NCBI GenBank assembly: GCA_049583635.1
Contig: JBAUWF010000106.1
Coordinates: forward strand, 8,939 to 72,938
Source of the DNA: Dokdonella_A sp049583635
GTDB lineage: Bacteria; Pseudomonadota; Gammaproteobacteria; Xanthomonadales; Rhodanobacteraceae
Reading direction: 5' to 3'
Length of the DNA: 64,000 bases
Position 1 is the first letter of the stretch; each line of letters opens with the position of its first letter. The notes under the pieces were generated by a model. The model worked only from the letters and a program-made list of their open reading frames with translations. It was not told the DNA's origin and ran no database searches. The position numbers and the translations under genes are program-made. Below are positions 46,918-54,595 of the stretch, in pieces.

Positions 46918-47709
46918 ATGCGTTCACGACGCTACGGAATTCGTTTCCCTCGTGCTGATCTGACCGCACTCGATCAAAGCAAGACCTATTTTTGCGTTGC
47001 GGACACGGAAGGTGACGAGGAGCGTATCGAATTTCACGACTATACGGCGATCTATTCTCGGCCCGGCCTGTACGAGCAACTGTTCTACGATCGGCTCAAG
47101 TGCCAGTCTCCGGCGAAACTCAGCCAGTTGCTGCGCAAGGTCGTCATCGATGCCGGCGTCAGCCTCTCGCAATTGCGTGTACTCGACGTCGGTGCAGGCA
47201 ACGGAATGGTCGGAGAGCTGCTGCTCGATCAGGGTGCTTCGCGCGTCGTCGGAATCGACATCCTGCCGGCGGCCGAGACCGCTGCCGAACGCGACCGCCC
47301 CGGCGTTTACGATGCGTATTACACGGCCGACCTGACCCGCCTTGACGCTGCGCTCGAACGCGACCTTGCGGACTGGAACTTCGATGCCATGACCTGCGTC
47401 GCCGCCCTCGGATTCGGCGACATTCCGGTGGCCGCGTTCCGCACGGCGTTCAACCTGATCGCCGAGCAGGGCTGGATCGCGTTCAATATCAAGGAATCAT
47501 TCCTCGACAGCAACGAGACCAGCGGATTTTCGCGCCTGATCCGCCGCATGATTCTCGACGACACCATCGATCTGTACCATCTCGAACGCTACTGCCATCG
47601 CCTGTCGATCGAAGGGCGTCCGCTGCACTATTTTGCCTTGGTCTGCCGCAAGAACCGCAATATCGATGACGGCTGCGCGGACCGGCTCGAGAAGCCGTCG
47701 ACCTGCTGA
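46918..47709 (+). CDS. SAM-dependent methyltransferase
   Basis: The 263-residue class I methyltransferase has motif I VLDVGAGNGMVGELLLDQGA near residue 88 and VVGIDILP after it. The acidic motif II region and AFNLIAEQGWIAFNIKESF (motif III) follow. The N-terminal 60 residues (YTAIYSRPGLYEQLFYDRL) are typical of Williams-Beuren-type methyltransferases. The substrate is unknown. The ATG lies behind GGAG. It is divergent from the DUF1223 gene; the 279-base gap between them holds nothing recognisable. Confidence 0.82.
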   Translation: MRSRRYGIRFPRADLTALDQSKTYFCVADTEGDEERIEFHDYTAIYSRPGLYEQLFYDRLKCQSPAKLSQLLRKVVIDAGVSLSQLRVLDVGAGNGMVGELLLDQGASRVVGIDILPAAETAAERDRPGVYDAYYTADLTRLDAALERDLADWNFDAMTCVAALGFGDIPVAAFRTAFNLIAEQGWIAFNIKESFLDSNETSGFSRLIRRMILDDTIDLYHLERYCHRLSIEGRPLHYFALVCRKNRNIDDGCADRLEKPSTC

Positions 47710-47868
47710 TCCGGTGCAGGACCGTGGTATTGCCGGTGCCGTTCGACTTCGCCGCGCGACGCGCGAGGCAAACCGGATCCGGGTACTTCTTGCGGACCGG
47801 ACCAATCGCCGGAAACGGGAACCCGGCGCCGCTTCAGTGATGACGGGGCGATTCGGAGCAAAATAAGC

Positions 47869-48669
47869 ATGCCTCCATCGCAAACCCGCAACGAACACGC
47901 TTCCGCATCGAAGGACGGTGCGGGAGTCGAGTTTTCGCTCGATCACGTCAGCAAGCGCTACGGCGATATCGCTGCGCTGGACGACATCAGCCTGGCATTC
48001 GCGCCCGGCAGCACCACCGCGCTGATCGGCAGCAGCGGTTCGGGAAAATCAACGTTGTTGCGCACCCTCATCGGTCTCGAATGGCCCGATTCGGGCAGCG
48101 TGTCGGTTGACGGACATCCACTCGCGGCAAACGGCGTTCTTGACCTGCGTCGCCGCGTCGGCTACGTGATTCAGGACGGCGGCTTGTTTCCTCATTTGAC
48201 CGCAATCGGCAACGTCGCGCTGCTGCCGCATCATCTCGGCTGGACGCGCCGGCACTGCGTGGAACGAGCACGTGAACTGGCCGAATTGGCCCACTTGCCG
48301 ATCGCCGCGCTGGATCGCTTCCCGGCGGAACTGTCCGGAGGCCAACGCCAGCGCGTCGCCCTGATGCGCGCCCTGATGCTCGATCCACATACGCTGCTGC
48401 TCGACGAACCGCTCGGCGCACTCGACCCGATCGTCCGCTACGAACTGCAGGCGGAACTGCGTCGAATTTTTCGCGAACTCGGCAAGACCGTGGTACTGGT
48501 GACGCACGATCTTTCCGAAGCCGCGTTCTTTGCCAACCGCCTGGTCGTACTCAAGCGCGGCCGGATTATTCAGGACGGCAGCTTCGCCGAACTGCGCGAT
48601 CAGCCAGCCGACCGGTTCGTCACCGAGTTTCTCAAGGCCGAACGCCTGCTTCCCGAGGGTGACGCATGA
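47869..48669 (+). CDS. Osmoprotectant-type ABC transporter, ATP-binding protein
   Basis: The 266-residue ATPase of the glycine betaine/choline (OpuCA/ProV) class has Walker A GSSGSGKS (residues 54-61), a signature LSGGQRQRV, Walker B LLLDEPLGALDP and H-loop LVTHDLSEA. It lacks the C-terminal CBS pair that gives osmosensing to OpuA and OpuC, ending soon after the catalytic core. Its stop overlaps the start of the fused binding-protein/permease gene (ATGA), so the two make one transporter. Betaine, choline or a related compound is the likely substrate; the exact one cannot be read from sequence. Confidence 0.88.
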   Translation: MPPSQTRNEHASASKDGAGVEFSLDHVSKRYGDIAALDDISLAFAPGSTTALIGSSGSGKSTLLRTLIGLEWPDSGSVSVDGHPLAANGVLDLRRRVGYVIQDGGLFPHLTAIGNVALLPHHLGWTRRHCVERARELAELAHLPIAALDRFPAELSGGQRQRVALMRALMLDPHTLLLDEPLGALDPIVRYELQAELRRIFRELGKTVVLVTHDLSEAAFFANRLVVLKRGRIIQDGSFAELRDQPADRFVTEFLKAERLLPEGDA

Positions 48670-50147
48670 TCCGGCGCCTGCCGATCATTTTTGCGGCGAT
48701 CGCCGGCTGCGCAACGCTGCACGCGCAACCGATCCGCATCGGAACCAAGGTCTTCACCGAATCGGTGATCCTCGGCGAAATCGCTCGCCTCGAAGCGTGC
48801 GAAGCCGGCCGCGACGTGATGCTGCGCCGCCAACTCGGCGGTACCCGCATCCTTTGGCGCGCACTGCAGGAAAACGCCATCGACGTCTATCCCGAATACA
48901 CCGGCACATTGGGCCAGGAACTGCTCAAGGATGTCCAATCCGGCGCCGATGTGGCCGCCTACCGCAGCAGACTCGCCACGCTCGGCATCGGCATGACCGA
49001 TCCACTCGGCTTCAACAACACCTACGCCATCGGCATGCGCGGCAAACGCGCCGCCCAACTCCGCATCACGCGCATTTCCGACCTGGCGGCGCATCCGGAT
49101 TTGCGACTCGGATTCTCCAACGAATTCATGCATCGCGCGGACGGATGGCCCGGCCTGCGCCGCACCTATGGTCTGCCTCAGACATCGGTGCGCGGCATGG
49201 ATCACGACCTTGCCTATCGCGCGCTGGCGAACGGCGCTATCGATGTAATCGATCTGTACAACACCGATGCCGAGATTCCCTACTACCACCTGACCACGCT
49301 CGCCGACGACAGGCATTATTTTCCACGCTACGACGCCGTCTACATCTACCGGCTCGATTTGATCGAACGCGCACCGGAGTTCGTATCCGCGCTCAACGCA
49401 CTCGGCGGACGCATCGATGCGGCGCACATGCAGCGCATGAACGCGTCCGTGAAGATCGATGGTCGCAGCGAAGCCGATGTCGCGGCCGACTTTCTCGGTG
49501 TTGCGCACGGACAGGATGTTTCAGGTTTCTGGCCACGACTGCTGCGTCTGACACTCGAACATCTGATCCTGGTCGGCATCTCACTCGGGCTGGCGGTAGC
49601 AGTCGCGGTGCCGCTGGGCATTCTCGCGGCACGTCTCAAACGGCTCGGTCAGATCGTCATCGGCGTCACCGGTATCCTGCAGACCGTCCCGTCGCTGGCA
49701 ATGTTCGTCTTCATGATTCCGCTGTTCGGGATCGGCGCCGCGCCGGCGATTGCCGCCCTGTTTCTCTACAGCCTGCTGCCGATCGTGCGCAACACCCATG
49801 CCGGACTCGTCGGCATCGCCCCCGACCTGCGCGAATCGAGCGCCGCACTCGGCCTGCCGCCCCGCGTGCGGCTCGGGCGGGTCGAGCTGCCACTCGCGCT
49901 GCGCTCGATTCTTGCCGGCGTCAAGACTGCTGCCGTGATCAATGTCGGAACCGCAACGCTCGGCGCGCTGATTGGCGCGGGGGGATACGGCCAGCCGATC
50001 CTGACCGGCATCCGGCTCGACGATATCGGGCTGATCCTCGAGGGTGCGGTCCCGGCTGCACTCCTCGCACTGGCCGTCCAAGGCGTGTTTGAACTCATCG
50101 AGCGCTCGCTGACGCCGCGCGGATTGCGGCTGATTGCGCGCGAGTGA
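48666..50147 (+). CDS. Fused substrate-binding protein and permease of an osmoprotectant-type ABC transporter
   Basis: This 493-residue single chain holds two parts. Residues 20-275 are an OpuAC-type binding domain (RIGTKVFTESVILGE, DVYPEYTGTLGQELL, YNTDAEIPYY). Residues 290-490 form an OpuB/ProW-type permease with five to six helices and the ATPase-contact loop ESSAALGLPPRVRLGRVELP. A hydrophobic N-terminus (residues 5-15) contains IAGC, a possible lipobox. The binding domain comes first; the better-known betaine fusions have the permease first. It overlaps the ATPase gene by four bases. Confidence 0.88.
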   Translation: MIRRLPIIFAAIAGCATLHAQPIRIGTKVFTESVILGEIARLEACEAGRDVMLRRQLGGTRILWRALQENAIDVYPEYTGTLGQELLKDVQSGADVAAYRSRLATLGIGMTDPLGFNNTYAIGMRGKRAAQLRITRISDLAAHPDLRLGFSNEFMHRADGWPGLRRTYGLPQTSVRGMDHDLAYRALANGAIDVIDLYNTDAEIPYYHLTTLADDRHYFPRYDAVYIYRLDLIERAPEFVSALNALGGRIDAAHMQRMNASVKIDGRSEADVAADFLGVAHGQDVSGFWPRLLRLTLEHLILVGISLGLAVAVAVPLGILAARLKRLGQIVIGVTGILQTVPSLAMFVFMIPLFGIGAAPAIAALFLYSLLPIVRNTHAGLVGIAPDLRESSAALGLPPRVRLGRVELPLALRSILAGVKTAAVINVGTATLGALIGAGGYGQPILTGIRLDDIGLILEGAVPAALLALAVQGVFELIERSLTPRGLRLIARE

Positions 50148-50266
50148 AAGATTGTTGCGGCTCAATGCAGCATAATTCCGATCCCGGCGTAAGCGCACAA
50201 CGCCCGAACACGCAACGCTCATCGCGCCGGATCGTCAATCACCCATTGAAATCACGGGTTCACGAC

Positions 50267-51859
50267 ATGTCTTTGCTTGATGCCGGTTTTGTTGCTCGCA
50301 CGCTGCTCTGCCTAGCCGCGGCCGGTGTCGTGTGTCCGTCTGCTATCGCACGTCAGGGTATGCCACCCTACAGCCTCGCGCACCCGGCCAGGATCGCCGC
50401 GTCGGTACCGACCATCGACGTTGCCGCTATCGACGCGGCGACCGTGCGCACCAACCAGGACGCAAGGTTGAACGCCACGGTCGGGCCGCACGAGAAACGT
50501 CTGCTCATCGCCGCAGCGAACCCGGTCGCGATCACGCCGCAACGCGATGGTTTGTGGCAGAGTCTCGTCGACGGCTCATTGCTGTGGCGCATCCAGGTGC
50601 GAGCACGTGGAGCGACCGATTTGCATCTTGGCTTCGATCGCTTCGAGTTGCCGGACGGCGCCACCCTGTACGCCATTGGCGCCGACGGCTACTACCAGGG
50701 TCCGTACACATCTGCGGACGCCACGGCCGAGGGATTCTGGATACCGATGCTACCGGGCGACTCGGCCACGGTGGAGCTTCGCATCCCCGCCACGACGACG
50801 CTGACACCGGACTCGGTCGAACTCAGTGACGTGGGCGCGGGATTCCGAGATCTGTTCCATCCCGGCAACGCAACGCTTTTTACCGGACCCGGGACCTCGG
50901 GTGCGTGCAATATCAACGTCGTCTGCCCGCTCGGCCAACCCTACGGCAACGAAATCCGCGCGGTTGCCTATTATGAATTCCAGAGCACCGATCCCGATAC
51001 CGGCGAGCCCGGCACCTATATCTGCAGCGGAACCCTCGTGTCGGACGTACCGCACGATCTTGCGAACTACTTCCTGACCGCCGCGCACTGCGTCTCCAGC
51101 AGCAGCGAGGCTTCATCGATGCGCGTCTATTGGAACTATCGATCGAGTCAGTGCGCGACGACCGTCGGCTACACACTGGCCGACAACCAGAGCGGCACGC
51201 GATTGCGTGCGAGCGATGCCGATGTCGATTTCTCCCTGGTCGAACTCAATGAGGACCCGAACCCTGACTGGCATGTGTACTACGCCGGCTGGGACGCCTC
51301 GAACATGACGCCGACGGGTACCATCAGCATCCATCATCCAAATGGCGATGTCGCAAAAATAACGGCCGGCCCGCGACCCACCACGACGCCGAACTGCGTC
51401 GACTCCGGCGCCCCGAACACCCATTGGCAGACCGGTCCGTACACCCAGGGTACGACCGAGGGCGGATCCTCAGGCTCGGGACTTTTTGTACCCGCCGCTA
51501 CCGGCGCAAATGCCAGGTTGCTGATCGGAACACTGACCGGCGGTACGGCGATGTGCGACAGCATCGACCCGTCGCAACCAGATGATGGCTACGACTGCTA
51601 CGGAAAACTCGCCAGTGGCTGGGACGGTGCAGACGCAAGTTCACGGTTGCGCGACTGGCTCGATCCCGCCGATACCGGCACCTTGATCAACGCCGGCATC
51701 GACAGTCAGGCGACCGCGCCGCCGCCGCCGCAACTGCCGCCGGGCATCGCCGATCGCGTCGCCGCCGAACGGGCCGCACACTGGCATCGCCTGCACGGCA
51801 TCCGGCCAACCGGGCCCCCGCCACCGTCCGGTCCACGTGCGACGATTGTCGTGCAGTGA
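50267..51859 (+). CDS. Secreted trypsin-like serine protease (lysyl endopeptidase-like)
   Basis: The 530-residue exported protease has a signal peptide (to about residue 29), a propeptide-like region to about 210 and a chymotrypsin-fold domain. The catalytic triad is H274 (TAAHC), D321 (DVDFSLVEL) and S402 (GGSSGSGLF). Paired cysteines around 214-380 and the TEGGSSGSGLF context resemble lysyl endopeptidases such as those of Lysobacter and Achromobacter. A Pro-rich tail follows the catalytic domain. The ATG at 50267 is preferred; the frame is open back to 50144, but that part lacks a signal. In DSF-using bacteria, exoenzymes are typical outputs of the rpf system; here that link is inference. 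Confidence 0.87.
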   Translation: MSLLDAGFVARTLLCLAAAGVVCPSAIARQGMPPYSLAHPARIAASVPTIDVAAIDAATVRTNQDARLNATVGPHEKRLLIAAANPVAITPQRDGLWQSLVDGSLLWRIQVRARGATDLHLGFDRFELPDGATLYAIGADGYYQGPYTSADATAEGFWIPMLPGDSATVELRIPATTTLTPDSVELSDVGAGFRDLFHPGNATLFTGPGTSGACNINVVCPLGQPYGNEIRAVAYYEFQSTDPDTGEPGTYICSGTLVSDVPHDLANYFLTAAHCVSSSSEASSMRVYWNYRSSQCATTVGYTLADNQSGTRLRASDADVDFSLVELNEDPNPDWHVYYAGWDASNMTPTGTISIHHPNGDVAKITAGPRPTTTPNCVDSGAPNTHWQTGPYTQGTTEGGSSGSGLFVPAATGANARLLIGTLTGGTAMCDSIDPSQPDDGYDCYGKLASGWDGADASSRLRDWLDPADTGTLINAGIDSQATAPPPPQLPPGIADRVAAERAAHWHRLHGIRPTGPPPPSGPRATIVVQ

Positions 51860-51939
51860 TCTGCACGGCAACCCGATGGTCGAATCGTCGTTGCCGGCCA
51901 CATCAGGGTTGCCCGAAGCGCTTGGTGCTCACGTCCTCG

Positions 51940-52728
51940 TCAACTGATCTGATCGAGTTCGTAACGACCAGGGGCACGGCCGGCAATCCAGCGCGCCGCC
52001 GCGACGGCGCCACGGGCAAAAATGTCGCGATCGCCGGCACGATGGGTCAACTCGATGCGCTCGCCGGCTCCGATGAACAGCACCGTGTGATCGCCGGCGA
52101 CATCGCCGCCGCGCACCACCGCGAAACCGATATCGCCATCGTTTCGCGCATTCCGGCGCATATCCCGCTGCGCCACCCTGTCGAATTCCTGACCGCGCGT
52201 CTCCGCGACAGCACGTCCGAGCGCGAGCGCAGTACCCGACGGTGCATCCCGTTTGTGCCGGTGATGGGTCTCGACGATCTCGCAGTCCCAGTCGGGTAGA
52301 CAGTAAGCGACGTCGCGTACGGCGCGCATCAATGCGGCGACCCCGAGGCTGAAGTTCGCACTCCACAGCAACGCTATCGCGGATGCCGCTTCCTCCATTG
52401 CGGCGTTTTGCCTGGCCGACAAGCCGGTGCTGCCGCATACGAAGGCCATGCGGCGCGCACGCGCAAGTGCCAGCGCCGCATCGAATCCGCTCGCGCCGCT
52501 GAAATCGATCAGCACCGCCGGCTGCAATGACGCGTCGAGCGTGCTCGAACAGTCAATATCAAACGCAATGCCTTTCACAGCGGTCGGCGTTTGCGCTGCG
52601 CGGCTCGAATCCGGCCGCACCAAGGCAGCGACTATGCGCACATCGTCGCACTCGGCGGATACTCGCAGGACGGCTTGCCCCATGCGCCCGGCGGCGCCGT
52701 TCACGGCGATGTCGATCCGGTCGCCCAT
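51940..52728 (-). CDS. dapB: 4-Hydroxy-tetrahydrodipicolinate reductase
   Basis: DapB reduces HTPA with NAD(P)H in lysine and diaminopimelate synthesis. The 262-residue protein has the nucleotide motif VNGAAGRMGQA and the catalytic signature EIVETHHRHKRDAPSGTA near residue 150. NFSLGVAALM precedes it. It starts 6 bases after the dnaJ stop in the same operon. In the related Xanthomonas order, carA would be next; here 8 kb of other genes intervene. Confidence 0.96.
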   Translation of the reverse strand: MGDRIDIAVNGAAGRMGQAVLRVSAECDDVRIVAALVRPDSSRAAQTPTAVKGIAFDIDCSSTLDASLQPAVLIDFSGASGFDAALALARARRMAFVCGSTGLSARQNAAMEEAASAIALLWSANFSLGVAALMRAVRDVAYCLPDWDCEIVETHHRHKRDAPSGTALALGRAVAETRGQEFDRVAQRDMRRNARNDGDIGFAVVRGGDVAGDHTVLFIGAGERIELTHRAGDRDIFARGAVAAARWIAGRAPGRYELDQIS

Positions 52729-52734
52729 GCGCGC

Positions 52735-53859
52735 TCAGGACGTTACCCGTTCCCAGAACTGCTTGACGCCGCCCAACCACGAACTGTTGCGCGGCGAATG
52801 GTCGGCTGCGTGTTCGCCCTCGAAGGTAGCCTCGAAATCGCGCAACAGCTCGCGCTGCTCGCGAGTCAGGCGGACCGGTGTCTCGACAACCACACGGCAG
52901 ATCAGATCTCCAGTATGACCGCTGCGCACCGAGCGCACGCCCTTGCCGCGCAGACGGAACAACTTTCCCGACTGAGTTTCGGCCGGAATCGAGATGGTCG
53001 CGTCACCGTCCAGGGTCGGCACCGCAAGGTCGGCACCGAGTGCGGCCTGCGCAAAGCGGATCGGAACCTCGCAGTGCAAATCGTCCCCGTCGCGCTGGAA
53101 GATCTCGTGTGCGCGCACGCGCACCTCGACGTACAGATCACCCGGCACACTGCCCGACGGACCGGCTTCGCCCTGTCCGGCCAGACGGATTCGATCGCCG
53201 CTATCGACCCCGGCCGGAATCTTGACCGACAACGAACGTTGAGCATGCACGCGTCCTTCGCCGTGGCATTCGCGACACGGATTGGCGATCGTCTGACCGG
53301 CACCGCCGCAATGTGGACAGGTCTGCTGCACCGAGAAAATGCCGTTCTGCATGCGCACGCGACCATGACCGTGACAGGTCGCGCAGGTCGTGGTTTTGCC
53401 GTCGGCCGAACCGCTGCCGCTGCACACGCCGCATTCGACCAAGGTCGGCACCTCGATCTGGCGCTCGACACCGAACACCGCTTCTTCGAAATCGATCTCC
53501 AGCAGAAAGCGCAGATCGGCACCGCGACGGGCCTGTCCGCGCGCGCCGGCGCGTCCGAAGATGTCGGAGAAGATATCCCCGAAAATGTCGCCGACATCGG
53601 CATGAAAACCGCCCGCACCGCGTCCCATGCCACCCTCGAACGCAGCGTGTCCGTGCTGATCATAGAGTGCGCGCTTGCGCGAATCGGCCAGCACTTCATA
53701 GGCCTCCTTGGCCTCCTTGAATTTCTCCTGTGCCGCCGGATCGTCAGGGCAACGGTCGGGGTGGCATTTCATCGCCTGGCGCCGGAATGCGGCCTTCAAT
53801 TCGACCTCGGTCACCGTGCGCGAAACGTCGAGCACCTCGTAATAATCGCGCTTGCTCAT
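52735..53859 (-). CDS. dnaJ: Chaperone DnaJ
   Basis: DnaJ is the Hsp40 co-chaperone of DnaK. The 374-residue type I protein has the J domain with H33-P34-D35, a Gly/Phe-rich linker, four CxxCxGxG zinc repeats (CGVCSGSG, CATCHGHG, CPHCGGAG, CRECHGEG) and the C-terminal substrate domains. Its ATG overlaps the stop of the upstream TMEM175-like gene (ATGA), so translation of dnaJ is likely coupled to that channel gene. Downstream dapB follows after 6 bases. Confidence 0.97.
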   Translation of the reverse strand: MSKRDYYEVLDVSRTVTEVELKAAFRRQAMKCHPDRCPDDPAAQEKFKEAKEAYEVLADSRKRALYDQHGHAAFEGGMGRGAGGFHADVGDIFGDIFSDIFGRAGARGQARRGADLRFLLEIDFEEAVFGVERQIEVPTLVECGVCSGSGSADGKTTTCATCHGHGRVRMQNGIFSVQQTCPHCGGAGQTIANPCRECHGEGRVHAQRSLSVKIPAGVDSGDRIRLAGQGEAGPSGSVPGDLYVEVRVRAHEIFQRDGDDLHCEVPIRFAQAALGADLAVPTLDGDATISIPAETQSGKLFRLRGKGVRSVRSGHTGDLICRVVVETPVRLTREQRELLRDFEATFEGEHAADHSPRNSSWLGGVKQFWERVTS

Positions 53860-54485
53860 GGGTTCTTCCTGCGCGCGTCTTTGCGCGCGAACTTCAACGA
53901 TCGGTCGTCCTGGACCGCACTTTCAATGCGCTGATCCGGGACGAACCAAGCCAAGGCAACCGCCACGTACAACGCGTCCGAGAGCCAGACCGAAACGAAT
54001 GCCAGCGGAATTGCGCAGGCATAAGCGATCAGCGAGAAGATAGTCTTGTAATCGGACCCAACCGCCGAGGCAAGCTGCGAGTGTTCACAGCCGTTGGCGC
54101 TCATCAGCGCCCGTTCCAGAAGCATGTAACCCAATGCAGCGCCGAACAAAACGACACCGTAGGCTGCGGTCGGCAGCGCCGCTGTCAAGCCGACCTGATC
54201 CACCCATCGGATCACGAATGGCACCAGCGAAATGGCGAACAGCAATGCCAGGTTTGCCCACAACGCGGCGCCGCTGACGCGCTGCACAGCATGCAGCATG
54301 TGATGATGATTGTTCCAGAAGATGCCGACATTGACGAAGCTCAGCAGGTAAGCGGCAAGCATGGGCAGTACCGGATGCAGGTCCGCCCAGTCAGCACCCT
54401 GCGGAACCGTCAACTCCAGCACCATAATGGTGATGATGATGGCGATGACACCATCGGTGAACGCCTCAAGTCTCCCCTTGTTCAT
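53856..54485 (-). CDS. TMEM175-family potassium channel (DUF1211)
   Basis: The 209-residue membrane protein with about six helices starts MNKGRLEAFTDGVIAIIITIMVLEL, the TMEM175/DUF1211 signature (FTDG motif in helix 1). Bacterial members form tetrameric K+-selective leak channels. The downstream half (LPTAAYGVVLFGAALGYMLLE, then helix pairs) fits the second repeat-like part. It lies between dnaK (110-base gap) and dnaJ (4-base overlap), so it belongs to the heat-shock operon transcript. This is an unusual insertion. A link between K+ or membrane state and the heat-shock response is speculative. Confidence 0.88.
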   Translation of the reverse strand: MNKGRLEAFTDGVIAIIITIMVLELTVPQGADWADLHPVLPMLAAYLLSFVNVGIFWNNHHHMLHAVQRVSGAALWANLALLFAISLVPFVIRWVDQVGLTAALPTAAYGVVLFGAALGYMLLERALMSANGCEHSQLASAVGSDYKTIFSLIAYACAIPLAFVSVWLSDALYVAVALAWFVPDQRIESAVQDDRSLKFARKDARRKNP

Positions 54486-54513
54486 TCGAACGCCTCGGCT
54501 GCATCACCAAACC

Positions 54514-54561
54514 GCCCGCGTTGGGCATCGTCGTCACCAGACGCGAGGCCCCAACGCGGGC
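54514..54561. promoter_or_regulatory. 12-bp inverted repeat between dnaK and the TMEM175-like gene
   Basis: GCCCGCGTTGGG (54514-54525) and its exact complement (54550-54561) flank a 24-base loop, 34 bases past the dnaK stop. In mRNA this would be a stable stem without a T-run. It may reduce read-through or protect the dnaK message, so that dnaK is more abundant than the downstream genes. Function is inferred from structure only. Confidence 0.5.
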
Positions 54562-54595
54562 AGATGATCCGTCGACGCAAGGCGGTGACGGATAA

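Noticed and set aside
47710..47868. Short repeats containing CCGGATCC between the methyltransferase and ABC genes
   Set aside because: The matches are short and expected by chance in DNA of this composition.
48530..50092. A 520-codon plus-strand frame over the ABC ATPase and fusion genes
   Set aside because: It overlaps two genes with clear domains in another frame and is Arg/Pro/His-rich without recognisable motifs.
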